Source: Gottfriedia sp049568075 (GTDB lineage Bacteria; Bacillota; Bacilli; Bacillales; Bacillaceae_G). From it: a DNA stretch of 64,000 nt. Made by a program: the position numbers and the translations under genes. This document shows, piece after piece, positions 34,036-42,500 of the stretch (its first letter is position 1; each line of letters opens with the position of its first letter). Where the stretch lies: the NCBI GenBank assembly GCA_049568075.1, contig CP144911.1. One strand, given 5' to 3'. The notes under the pieces are model-generated. The model was not told the DNA's origin. It did not search any database and was given only the letters and a program-made list of their open reading frames with translations.

Positions 34036-35142
34036 TTAATTTTGTTTTACGATTTCGAATAAGACAGCTAATCCGATTCCACCACCACTTCCAATTGCAG
34101 CGACTACATAATTTGAATCTAAATTTTTTCTTCTTTGTACTTCATAAAAGAGTCTTGTGACCATGATGCTTCCGGAAGCCCCATATGGATGGCCAATCAT
34201 TAATGCTCCTCCACAACTATTTAACTTGGAAGTAGGGATGGAAAGTTCATTAGAACAGGCTAGTACTTTTGAAGAAAAAGCCTCATTTATTTCAAAAAGT
34301 TCTATATCAGCCACTGTTAAATTGTTTCTACTTAACAAATCTTGAATAGCAGGAATCGGTGCTGTACCTGGATAATTAGGATGAACACCAGAAACTTGAC
34401 TATCCACAAAACGTAAAACTGGTTTTAAACCGTTTTTTATCGCTACATTTTCTTCCATAATTAGAACAGCGGAGGCCCCATCATGAATGCCACAACTATT
34501 TGCAGCTGTGACTGTACCGTTCTTTTTAAAAACAGGTTTTGCTCTTTTTAAAAGTTCTTCCATCTTTCTTTTTTTGAGAAATACTTCATCATGGTCGAAA
34601 TCACCAACTGGAATAATCTCTTGATTGAAGTGTCCGTTTTGATGAGATTCCCAGCTTCGTGTATAACTTAATAATGCATATTGATCTTGAGCTTCTTTTG
34701 AAATACTGTATTTTTCAGCTACATTTTCCGCTGCAATCCCCATATCAGGATCACCAATTTTGTCAGGTGAAAATCTTGCTCTAGCAGGAAATGGGGAGGT
34801 ACTAGTACTTTCAACTCCTCCAGCAAGATAGCAAGTTCCAGCACCACCTTGGACTAAGTAACATGCCATTCGAATCGCTTCTAATCCTGCACTACATTGA
34901 CGATCAATTGTGATTCCTGGGACTGTAAGAAAAAGATCCGCTTCCAATGCAGAAACACGAGCGACATTTCCCCCTGGGCCAACAACATTTCCTAAAATAA
35001 TGTCATCAATCTTTTCATCTAACCCATCTGCCAAATACTTGAGCAATGGGGAAGCAAGTTCATGTGGTTGAAAATCTCGTAAAATTCCACCTTTTTTTCC
35101 AATAGGTGTTCGCTTTGCTTTGACAATAACAGCTCTTTTAAT
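34036..35142 (-). CDS. yhfS: Thiolase-family acetyl-CoA acetyltransferase (YhfS-like), ATT start
   Basis: About 368 residues. The conserved thiolase N-terminus (KRAVIVKAKRTPIGKKGG) lies upstream of any ATG/GTG/TTG; the only plausible start is ATT at 35140-35142, with AGGTGA 6 nt before it and a 5-nt overlap with the yhfT stop. Cys83 (TIDRQCSAGLEAI) is the acyl-carrying residue, and 'GHPYGASGS' supplies the His. In place of the usual C-terminal C-x-G-G-G, the protein reads AAIGSGGGIGLA, so the second catalytic Cys is missing. Order bioY-yhfT-yhfS matches B. subtilis yhfU-T-S. Substrate unknown. Confidence 0.87.
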   Translation of the reverse strand: MKRAVIVKAKRTPIGKKGGILRDFQPHELASPLLKYLADGLDEKIDDIILGNVVGPGGNVARVSALEADLFLTVPGITIDRQCSAGLEAIRMACYLVQGGAGTCYLAGGVESTSTSPFPARARFSPDKIGDPDMGIAAENVAEKYSISKEAQDQYALLSYTRSWESHQNGHFNQEIIPVGDFDHDEVFLKKRKMEELLKRAKPVFKKNGTVTAANSCGIHDGASAVLIMEENVAIKNGLKPVLRFVDSQVSGVHPNYPGTAPIPAIQDLLSRNNLTVADIELFEINEAFSSKVLACSNELSIPTSKLNSCGGALMIGHPYGASGSIMVTRLFYEVQRRKNLDSNYVVAAIGSGGGIGLAVLFEIVKQN

Positions 35143-36604
35143 TGTTAGTCACCTGCATTTCGATTTGTTTAATTAGCTCTGCGCGTGCAATCTTTCCGCT
35201 AGTCGTATACGGCATTTCATTTTGAAAAAACCATTTACGAGGTATTTTATAAGCTGATAAGTGTGTTTTACAAAATCTTTTTAACTCAAAAGAATTAGAT
35301 TTGCCTTTGATCACTGCAGCAACAATCTGACCCCAATAAGGGTTTGAAAGACCAACGACTGCAACTTCCTCAACATCCGGATGAAGAGATATAACTTTTT
35401 CGATTTCTTCAGGAAATATATTAATACCTCCGTATAAAATCATATTTTTTTCACGTCCGTTTATTGTTAAAAAACCGTCTTCATCAATAAAGCCCATATC
35501 ATGAACTGTAGCCCAGCCATCATCATCTTGAATTGAATAAATGGTTCTTTCATTTTCTTCAAAGTATCCATTTATTAAATACTTACTTTTCACATATATT
35601 TTTCCAGTTTCATTCGGTTTAGCTAACTCTTGGTCTGGTCGACGAATTTGTAACACCACACCATAACAAGGCTTTCCAACCGTTTTTGCCTTATCGACAC
35701 CATCTCGATCCGACAATACAGTAATGAAACTTAATTCACTAGCTCCAAAAAATTCGTAGATCGTCATAGCAGGAAACAAATGACGAAATTCAATTTTAGA
35801 TTTTTCGGTCCACTTTGCACCAGACGAAAGTATTTTCATCGCTCGATCGACTTGAATACCTTCTTTTATTAATGCTTCGATCATTGTCGGAACTACATAA
35901 ATAGTCGTAATAGGAAAAGAATTAATTCGTGATATTACATTTAAAGGAGAAAACTTTTCTAAAAGGATAACTGTTCCACCTAAATATAAGGTACTAATTG
36001 CACCATATAAAAAATGAGAATGGATTAAAGCTCCAGGTATAAGAGTTTGATCCGTTTCATCTAATCCAAAGTCAAAGCGATTGCAATCAAAGCTAGCAAC
36101 CCATGAATCTTGAGAACGGATAAATGCTTTCGGGCTCCCGGTTGTACCTGAGGTAAATCCGACATAGAAAGGTAGGTTCTCATTTATTTCAATTGTAGAT
36201 AAGGAATCAAATTGACCTATTTCTTGAAAGATATCATCTATAATCTTCACATTTGGAAGGATCGAATGAATCTTATTGTACATCTCTTTTGTTGTAACAA
36301 TAATAGAAGGATTCGAAAGCTTTACCCTTTTTTCCAAATCCGCTAGATTCCATTTCATATCATACGGAACGGCAATCCAACCCGCTTTAGACGCTCCTGT
36401 AAACATCTGCAAGAAGGAGATGCTATTCGGTAAAAGAATACCAATTGTTTTCGAATTTGATTGATAAGAGTGTAGCCAATTAGCCGTTTGATTAATTAAT
36501 TGATGCCATTCTTTATAATTGATTTGTTGATTACTCGTATGTATCGCGATTTTGTCAGGCGACAATATAGCGTTTTTCTGATAGGTTTCTGTAATATTTG
36601 CCAT
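35138..36604 (-). CDS. yhfT: AMP-forming acyl-CoA ligase (YhfT-like)
   Basis: 488 residues of the ANL superfamily, activating a carboxylic acid with ATP and loading it onto CoA. Motifs: 'YVGFTSGTTGSPKAFIRS' (P-loop, about residues 148-165), 'IYEFFGASELSF' (A5-type), 'GWATVHDMGFIDEDGFLTINGREKNMILYGGINIFPEEIE' (A7-A8) and the C-terminal Lys in 'YTTSGKIARAEL'. AGAGGTGA precedes ATG. It follows bioY and overlaps the thiolase gene by 5 nt. Link to biotin or fatty-acid supply is inferred from the BirA-controlled bioY upstream. Confidence 0.9.
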   Translation of the reverse strand: MANITETYQKNAILSPDKIAIHTSNQQINYKEWHQLINQTANWLHSYQSNSKTIGILLPNSISFLQMFTGASKAGWIAVPYDMKWNLADLEKRVKLSNPSIIVTTKEMYNKIHSILPNVKIIDDIFQEIGQFDSLSTIEINENLPFYVGFTSGTTGSPKAFIRSQDSWVASFDCNRFDFGLDETDQTLIPGALIHSHFLYGAISTLYLGGTVILLEKFSPLNVISRINSFPITTIYVVPTMIEALIKEGIQVDRAMKILSSGAKWTEKSKIEFRHLFPAMTIYEFFGASELSFITVLSDRDGVDKAKTVGKPCYGVVLQIRRPDQELAKPNETGKIYVKSKYLINGYFEENERTIYSIQDDDGWATVHDMGFIDEDGFLTINGREKNMILYGGINIFPEEIEKVISLHPDVEEVAVVGLSNPYWGQIVAAVIKGKSNSFELKRFCKTHLSAYKIPRKWFFQNEMPYTTSGKIARAELIKQIEMQVTNN

Positions 36605-36619
36605 TTAAATCACCTCTAT

Positions 36620-36646
36620 AAAAAAGAGACACAACAAGAGTGTCTC
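36620..36646 (-). terminator. Hairpin between bioY and yhfT
   Basis: 7-bp stem GAGACAC/GTGTCTC (36626-36646) with a T5 run on the minus strand. It may partly terminate after bioY and reduce yhfTS expression. Confidence 0.6.
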
Positions 36647-36652
36647 AAAAAT

Positions 36653-37231
36653 TTACATATTTTCTGTTGATTGTTTAGAATAGTTTTTTGTCAATGAGCT
36701 TGAAAAAACTGGTTGCTGTCTTAGTTTGAATACTAAAATTGAGGCAAGAATCGCTTTTAATACATCACCTGGAATATATACTAAACTTAATTTAACAGCT
36801 GTCATAACTGGAATTCCCATCATAAATGCTTGAATTGGGATACCGATTAAGTAGATTAATAGAATTCCAACAGTCAAGTTAATCAATAAGACTTGTTTTA
36901 ATTTTAACGTTTTAAAACGAGCTAATAAATACCCAATTACAAAAGCCGTAATAGGCCATGAAATTAAATAACCAACACTTGGTCCTGCAAATACACTAAA
37001 ACCACCACGACCACCAGATAGAAGCGGCATTCCAACTGCAACTAGTAATAAAAAGATGGTTTGGCTTAATGCACCTAATCTTGCACCTAAAACACCACCA
37101 GTTAGAAGAACACCAAGTGTTTGTAAAGTAATTGGAACTGGTGTAAAGGATAACATAATCGGAGGAACTTGTCCAAGGACACCCATAACTGCTGCAAACA
37201 TTGCGACAAATGTAATTTCTTTGATTTTCAT
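36653..37231 (-). CDS. bioY: Biotin transporter BioY
   Basis: 192 residues, about six helices: the substrate-binding S component of the biotin ECF transporter. Diagnostic parts are 'GQVPPIMLSFTPVPITLQTLGVLLTGGVLGARLGALSQTIFLLLVAVGMPLLSGGRGGFSVFAGPSVGYLISWP' and 'YIPGDVLKAILAS'. TAGGAG precedes ATG. A BirA operator at 37294-37322 shows repression by biotin. It is the first gene of the bioY-yhfT-yhfS operon. Confidence 0.95.
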   Translation of the reverse strand: MKIKEITFVAMFAAVMGVLGQVPPIMLSFTPVPITLQTLGVLLTGGVLGARLGALSQTIFLLLVAVGMPLLSGGRGGFSVFAGPSVGYLISWPITAFVIGYLLARFKTLKLKQVLLINLTVGILLIYLIGIPIQAFMMGIPVMTAVKLSLVYIPGDVLKAILASILVFKLRQQPVFSSSLTKNYSKQSTENM

Positions 37232-37293
37232 TTTAATTCTCCTACTGTCAATTTTCTGATAACTATTATCATATTAATGAAACTTAAAATATA

Positions 37294-37322
37294 TGTCAAC
37301 TAAATATTTTATCCGGTTAACA
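37294..37322 (-). promoter_or_regulatory. BirA operator of bioY
   Basis: TGTCAAC (37294-37300), 15-bp spacer, GTTAACA (37316-37322); read on the minus strand TGTTAAC-N15-GTTGACA. This is the Firmicutes BirA box, which biotinyl-AMP-bound BirA occupies to repress biotin uptake genes. Confidence 0.85.
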
Positions 37323-37420
37323 TATATTATATTAAGATAGAAAACTAAAAAATCTAAGAAAACAGATTAAAAGACGAAAGTAGGAAGGGGAAGCGTTTAT
37401 AGACCGGTGTACTTAGATAA

Positions 37421-37636
37421 ATTATAGTAATTGGTTTAGGTGAAGCGGGTAAAATTATTGCACTACTTAATGGTTTCTCTGATAGAGTTGTTGATTTAAA
37501 TGATGTCATATTTAATTTTGCAGGAACATTAATTGGATATTGTATATTTAAATTATTTTCTTATTTATTTAGGTTATCAGTTAAAAAAGCTAATCTAAAA
37601 TTAAACTCGGTATTAAAACATATATATGAAGCTTAA
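37421..37636 (+). pseudogene. C-terminal remnant of VanZ-family protein
   Basis: The frame reads IVIGLGEAGKIIALLNGFSD, then RVVDLNDVIFNFAGTLIGYC and a helical tail to TAA. 'F.GR..D.nDvi.N..G..lGY' is the VanZ signature at the C-terminal end of full proteins (about 160-200 residues). An in-frame TAA precedes it and there is no start codon or N-terminal membrane region, so it is a decayed fragment. Confidence 0.75.
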
Positions 37637-37813
37637 GAAGTGATTATATTTGATAAAAGTCCTGAATGTTTTTTATTAAAATTCTAAGGTGTTCACTTAG
37701 GTGTAGACTCTCTATAGCAATTTAGTTGAAATCGAAAAGACAGGAAGCTAGTAAGCGAACTGTCTTTTCGTTTTTATTATATTAAAGATATTTTATTTGA
37801 GTTATTCGATTGT

Positions 37814-38890
37814 TCAATATCCTGGAATATTTACTTTTTGGCCAATTCGGTCAATTACATCATCCAACTCGTCCGGCTTTAAAAACTCAATTGGTGAAAA
37901 TCCCTTTTCAAATTGCAATGTATCAGCTTCTAAAATCACGACATATCGACCGTTTACTTTTGCAATATGGAGGTTATCACCGAAATCAGCTAGTAACCCT
38001 TTTACAGAAAAGTGATCCGCTTTAAATGATAATTCAATTTCTGGTGTATGTTCCACAATCTGTGCCGCTGCTTCGATTACTTCATTGGGTGTAAAATGCT
38101 CTTGAATTTCACGTTTAGGACTTGCTGCCCATACTTCCATTGCTGCATCAAATTGTTGTCTTTCAACACTTTCCTCTTCAAAAACGTCTTCAATTTTGTC
38201 ATAAACCATTTCCATTACTTGAGATTTTACAATTTCAGGCATTGATTCAGAATAGGAAACAAATTTTAAAAAGTCTTCAAAATATCTTGCGTGAGATGCT
38301 TGATGGATTTTTAATTCACTTTCTGAGATCATCCCTAATTCTTCCATATAGGGGTATTGGATCGATTTCATATTTTTCGTTGTAATTGCCATTTCAACAG
38401 TTTTAATGAGAGTAGATTCATCTGAAATGGAGGCTACTTTTGGTTCAAAATCGCATTTTAGTACAAATAAGAATGGATCATCAAAATATTTTCTTAGTTT
38501 CGCTTGAATAACTAAAAATGCTCCACCGCGAACTGCGCTTGTATCAATGTAATTTATGACTAACGTTTCATTTTCTGCTTTAAAATCTTCAATTGATTTA
38601 GCATCTCTTATTCGCTGGAATAAATTATAATTTGGATTTGAGTCTAAAGAGTGGCCTTCTTCGACGATAAAATGACCTAATTTTGTAGGTACAGAATCAG
38701 ATTTTGGATGTTTTTCAACTTTTCGATTGACAATTCGTTCAAGTTCACCTTCTAAAAAGCCTTTCAATGCGCTTTCTTCAAACATTGATTCATCTAATGT
38801 TTGGAAATGTTTATATCGTTTATCGGATTGTTCACCTTTACCTTCTACAGTAACAACATAAAACGATAAATATGTAATTTCAAAATCCAT
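37814..38890 (-). CDS. DUF3900 family protein
   Basis: 358 residues, acidic, cytoplasmic. It matches the Bacillus DUF3900 family, for example 'MDFEITYLSFYVVTVEGKGEQSDKRYKHFQTLDE', 'ESALKGFLEGELERIVNRKVEKHP' and 'YRFFQ/RIRDAKSIEDF'-like helices. Near the middle are 'AVRGGAFLVIQAKLRKYFDDPFLFVLKCDFEPKVASI' strands. Function unknown. I start at ATG 38890, which is 5 nt after AAGGTGAT; the frame is open to 38950 but has no site there. Confidence 0.8.
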   Translation of the reverse strand: MDFEITYLSFYVVTVEGKGEQSDKRYKHFQTLDESMFEESALKGFLEGELERIVNRKVEKHPKSDSVPTKLGHFIVEEGHSLDSNPNYNLFQRIRDAKSIEDFKAENETLVINYIDTSAVRGGAFLVIQAKLRKYFDDPFLFVLKCDFEPKVASISDESTLIKTVEMAITTKNMKSIQYPYMEELGMISESELKIHQASHARYFEDFLKFVSYSESMPEIVKSQVMEMVYDKIEDVFEEESVERQQFDAAMEVWAASPKREIQEHFTPNEVIEAAAQIVEHTPEIELSFKADHFSVKGLLADFGDNLHIAKVNGRYVVILEADTLQFEKGFSPIEFLKPDELDDVIDRIGQKVNIPGY

Positions 38891-39033
38891 CCAATCACCT
38901 TTTCCTATTTTTCTGTATTTAAGTATATGGATGAGGATTCGTTGAGTCAATCATGAACTAATCAAGTTTTGGGCAAAATTTCCATAAAAACTATCATAAG
39001 ATAGAGAAATTTTACAGTTATGAGACAAATTCA

Positions 39034-39122
39034 TTACACACTATGATAAAATAAAGATATAATTTAATGTGGAACCAATAAAAATTAAAGTACTTGGATG
39101 TGGTAATTTCACATCTTTTTTT
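39034..39122 (+). ncRNA. Possible short transcript unit or attenuated leader before EamA gene
   Basis: TTACAC (39034-39039), 18-bp spacer, TATAAT (39058-39063) is followed about 35 nt later by a hairpin GATGTG/CACATC (39097-39115) and T7. The transcript would be about 50 nt with no reading frame. It could be a small RNA or an attenuator for the EamA gene starting at 39236. Confidence 0.35.
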
Positions 39123-39235
39123 CGTTAAGTGGGAATAAATTGGCAGAAATGAAGTGATTTCAACGTCAATTAGGCACGTCAATCAACGAGTTTTCTTTAC
39201 TTGCAATTTTATGGGACCAACTATATGGAAAGGGG

Positions 39236-40156
39236 ATGAGAGACCTGAGAATAGATAAAATAGCTACCATCTCATTAATAATCGTAACATTACTTTGGGG
39301 CACAACATTTGTAGTAGTCCAAAATGCGATTGCATACGTTGAACCGTTTGCATTTAACGCATTTCGATTTATCCTGGCAACTTTAGTCCTTTTGCCATTT
39401 TTAATTAAAAGAAAGCAAAAAACTAAATTAACAGTTAAACAAATCGTTATTACTAGTGGAATTGGATTCATGTTGTTTTTAGGGTATTTACTTCAAACAT
39501 TTGGATTAAAGTATACAACTTCATCAAAATCAGGTTTTATTACTGGTCTATGTGTTGTATTAGTACCTGTTCTTTTATATTTAGTCTATAAAGAACGATC
39601 CAACTGGTCTACCGTAATCGCATGTTTAATTGCATTACTGGGACTAAGTTTCTTAACTTTAGGTGATTCATTTTCTGTAAATCTTGGAGATGTACTTACA
39701 CTTATTGGGTCAGTTGCATTTGCATTCCATATTATTTTATCAGGAAAGTATACAAAGCAAATGGATCCAATCACCTTTACAACGATTCAACTAGCAACAG
39801 TAGGCATTAGTAGTACGATTTTCTCTCTAATTTTTGAAGATACTTCCGTTTCATTTTCGAAAGAACTTTGGGTCAACCCGACATTCATTTTTGCTGTAAT
39901 TGTGACTGCAGTATTCTGTACGAGTATTGCGTTTTGGGTTCAAATGTTTGCTCAACAACATATTTCTTCAACGAAAGCAGCATTAATTTTTATTTTTGAG
40001 CCTGTTTTTGCGGCATTTACAGCAGTACTATTTGCAAATGAAACATTATCGATCCAAACAATTATTGGTGGGACTTTTATTGTAGGTGGCATGCTGCTAT
40101 CTGAAGTACCTTTACCAAAGAAACGAACAAAAGAAGTAAAAAATGAGGCAATATAG
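39236..40156 (+). CDS. EamA/DMT-family transporter
   Basis: 306 residues with ten membrane helices in two EamA repeats (about residues 8-140 and 150-290). 'LLWGTTFVVVQNAIAYVEPFAFNAFRFILATLVLLPF' and 'SSTKAALIFIFEPVFAAFTAVLFANETLSIQTIIGGTFIVGGMLLSE' are typical. Probably an exporter of a small metabolite; substrate unknown. The start is ATG 39236, but AAAGGGGA directly abuts it, so a CTG at 39245 cannot be excluded. Confidence 0.9.
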   Translation: MRDLRIDKIATISLIIVTLLWGTTFVVVQNAIAYVEPFAFNAFRFILATLVLLPFLIKRKQKTKLTVKQIVITSGIGFMLFLGYLLQTFGLKYTTSSKSGFITGLCVVLVPVLLYLVYKERSNWSTVIACLIALLGLSFLTLGDSFSVNLGDVLTLIGSVAFAFHIILSGKYTKQMDPITFTTIQLATVGISSTIFSLIFEDTSVSFSKELWVNPTFIFAVIVTAVFCTSIAFWVQMFAQQHISSTKAALIFIFEPVFAAFTAVLFANETLSIQTIIGGTFIVGGMLLSEVPLPKKRTKEVKNEAI

Positions 40157-40198
40157 TAAGAAATGTAAGAAATTTTAAAAAAATGGGTATAATACACA

Positions 40199-40227
40199 TT
40201 GACAGATACAATTTGTTCACGTATTAT
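40199..40227 (+). promoter_or_regulatory. Sigma-A promoter of the proS T-box
   Basis: Consensus TTGACA (40199-40204), exact 17-bp spacer, TATTAT (40222-40227). Transcription should begin near 40234, at the 5' end of the T-box leader. Confidence 0.85.
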
Positions 40228-40233
40228 AACTTT

Positions 40234-40570
40234 AAATTAATAAACGACTTAGAAAAGGAATAGTAAGTTTATAAGCTTTTTAGAGAGGGAATGGTTGGTG
40301 CAAATTCCTAAAGTGAGTAAACTGAACCAGCCTTGGAGTCTCTGTACCGAAATAAAGTAGGCTACAGCGGTTTTCCCGTTAAAGATGTTAAGAGATTATG
40401 TAGAGCTTTTACATAATAAGTAGGGTGGTAACGCCATGAATGGTCCCTTTTGATCATTCATGGCGTTTTTTGTTTTTCATCCGCTTATTTCGTATTTTCT
40501 ATATAGTAATTAGGGTGGTAACGCCGAGAATGGTCCCTTTGGAGATTATTCTCGCGCGTTTTTTTATTTT
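40234..40570 (+). promoter_or_regulatory. T-box riboswitch for prolyl-tRNA synthetase with duplicated antiterminator/terminator module
   Basis: The leader contains the T-box core AGGGTGGTAACGCC twice, at 40422-40435 and 40512-40525. Each is followed by its own terminator: AACGCCATGAATG/CATTCATGGCGTT (40430-40467, T6) and CGAGAAT/ATTCTCG extended by AACGC/GCGTT (40520-40560, T-run). Stem I appears to be at about 40282-40343 (AGAGA/TCTCT base); CCT at 40331-40333 is a possible proline specifier, not certain. Only one stem I is visible, so the second module looks like a partial tandem duplication. Uncharged tRNA-Pro should favour read-through into proS. Confidence 0.85.
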
Positions 40571-40596
40571 CTAAAAAATGATTAGGAGTAGAGAAA

Positions 40597-42030
40597 ATGA
40601 CTACAAAAAAATTTGTTGAAGCAATTACAGATATGGATGTTGATTTTGCACAATGGTACACAGATATCGTAAAAAAAGCAGAATTAGTCGATTACTCAAG
40701 TGTTAAAGGTTGTATGATTTTAAGACCTTATGGTTATGCACTATGGGAAAATATCCAAAAAGAATTAGATTTTCAATTTAAACAAACAGATCATGAAAAT
40801 GTATATATGCCATTATTTATCCCTAAATCTTTATTACAAAAAGAAGCTGATCATGTAGAAGGCTTTGCTCCTGAAGTCGCTTGGGTAACGCATGGTGGGC
40901 ATGATGAATTAGCTGAACCATTAGCAGTTCGTCCTACATCAGAAACACTATTTTGTGAGCATTTTTCAAAAACAGTTGAAAGCTATAATGACTTACCAAA
41001 ATTATATAATCAATGGTGCTCAGTTGTTCGATGGGAAAAAACAACAAGACCATTTTTAAGAACGACTGAATTCTTATGGCAAGAAGGTCATACAGCACAT
41101 GCAACCGCTGAAGAAGCACAAGCTGAAACAATTCAAATGCTAAATGTTTATGCTAATTTCTTAGAAGACTTCTTAGCAATTCCTGTTATTAAAGGGCAAA
41201 AAACAGAAAAAGAAAAATTCGCAGGTGCAAAAGCTACTTACACAATTGAAAGCTTAATGCACGATGGGAAAGCATTACAAAGTGGTACATCTCATAACTT
41301 TGGAGATGGATTTGCAAAAGCATTTGATATTCAATACACAGATAAAAACTCTAAAAGACAATATGTTCACCAAACTTCTTGGGGTATGACAACAAGAGTA
41401 ATCGGGGCTTTAATTATGGTTCACGGTGATAACAGCGGATTAGTATTACCTCCAAAAGTAGCTCCAACTCAAGTAATGGTTATTCCAATTGCTCAACATA
41501 AAGAAGGCGTTATTGAAAAAGCAACTGAATTAAAAAACCGTATTTCAAAGATTGCTCGAGTAAAAATTGATACTTCTGACAAAATGCCAGGCTGGAAATT
41601 TAACGAATATGAAATGAAAGGAATTCCAGTTCGTGTTGAAATTGGGCCAAAAGATATCGAAAAGAATCAAGCAGTTTTAGTAAGACGTGACACGCGAGAA
41701 AAAACGATTGTTTCATTAGACGCTTTAGAAGAAAATATTACAAAATTACTTGAAGAAATCCAAACAGCTCTTTACGAAAAAGCATTAAACAATCGTACAG
41801 AAAAAACATATGAAGCTACTTCAATGGTAGAGCTGAAGCAAATTAGTGATGAAAAACAAGGCTTCATTAAAGCAATGTGGTGTCAGGATCTAGCTTGTGA
41901 AGAACAAATAAAAGAAGAAGCTGGCTTAACTTCAAGATGTATTCCTTTTGAACAAGAACAACTTGCTGATACATGTGTATGCTGTGGAAAGAAAACGGAT
42001 GTAATGGTCTATTGGGGTAAAGCTTACTAA
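40597..42030 (+). CDS. proS: Prolyl-tRNA synthetase, archaeal/eukaryal-like type
   Basis: 477 residues. This is the short ProRS without the bacterial editing insertion, as in a second proS of several Bacilli. Class II motifs: 'CMILRPYGYALWENIQKEL' (motif 1), 'VVRWEKTTRPFLRTTEFLWQEGHTAHA' (motif 2, about residues 140-168) and 'QTSWGMTTRVIGALIMVHGD' (motif 3). An anticodon domain follows ('PTQVMVIPIAQ'), then a C-terminal zinc-like domain with C-x(4)-C and C-V-C-C. AGGAG precedes ATG. It is controlled by the T-box above. putP lies downstream, which fits proline supply. Confidence 0.95.
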   Translation: MTTKKFVEAITDMDVDFAQWYTDIVKKAELVDYSSVKGCMILRPYGYALWENIQKELDFQFKQTDHENVYMPLFIPKSLLQKEADHVEGFAPEVAWVTHGGHDELAEPLAVRPTSETLFCEHFSKTVESYNDLPKLYNQWCSVVRWEKTTRPFLRTTEFLWQEGHTAHATAEEAQAETIQMLNVYANFLEDFLAIPVIKGQKTEKEKFAGAKATYTIESLMHDGKALQSGTSHNFGDGFAKAFDIQYTDKNSKRQYVHQTSWGMTTRVIGALIMVHGDNSGLVLPPKVAPTQVMVIPIAQHKEGVIEKATELKNRISKIARVKIDTSDKMPGWKFNEYEMKGIPVRVEIGPKDIEKNQAVLVRRDTREKTIVSLDALEENITKLLEEIQTALYEKALNNRTEKTYEATSMVELKQISDEKQGFIKAMWCQDLACEEQIKEEAGLTSRCIPFEQEQLADTCVCCGKKTDVMVYWGKAY

Positions 42031-42068
42031 TTCAATATCAATCTAAATAAAACGAAGAAGGTGAACGA

Positions 42069-42428
42069 ATGATGGAAAGCTTAGATTTTTTAAAAGAGCA
42101 TCTTTGTATGTTAGAAGAAAAATTACTTAAACCAGAAATTCGCACCTCACAAAATGAACTAAAAAATCTACTAGCCGATGAATTTTTTGAATTCGGAAGT
42201 TCAGGTAGAGTTTTATATAAAAATGATCAATTAGAAAATGGCATTGGAATCGTAAAAATGACATTAAGTGATTTTGAAATTCATCCATTATCAGATGAAA
42301 TTACACTTGTTACTTACCGAATATTTAATGAAATAAAAAAACGACATTCCTTACGTAGTTCAATTTGGAAGTTTAAAGACGGTCAATGGAAAATGTATTT
42401 TCATCAGGGCACACCAACAGAGTTTTAG
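42069..42428 (+). CDS. SnoaL/DUF4440-like protein
   Basis: 119 residues of the NTF2 fold as in DUF4440: 'LCMLEEKLLKPEIRTSQNELKNLLADEFFEFGSSGRVLYKNDQL' at the N-terminus and 'HSLRSSIWKFKDGQWKMYFHQGTPT' at the end. Such proteins often bind small molecules or act on polyketide-like substrates, but the role here is unknown. AAGGTGA precedes ATG. It lies 38 bp after proS, possibly co-transcribed. Confidence 0.82.
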   Translation: MMESLDFLKEHLCMLEEKLLKPEIRTSQNELKNLLADEFFEFGSSGRVLYKNDQLENGIGIVKMTLSDFEIHPLSDEITLVTYRIFNEIKKRHSLRSSIWKFKDGQWKMYFHQGTPTEF

Positions 42429-42500
42429 GTAATTGTAAAGAATAACAAACAAAAGAACATTTTCAATGAAAAGTAAGAATGATTAGGTAAGGAGAACAAA

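Noticed and set aside
40331..40333. CCT as the T-box specifier codon
   Set aside because: Consistent with proline, but I could not place the specifier loop with confidence, so it is not claimed as a separate feature.
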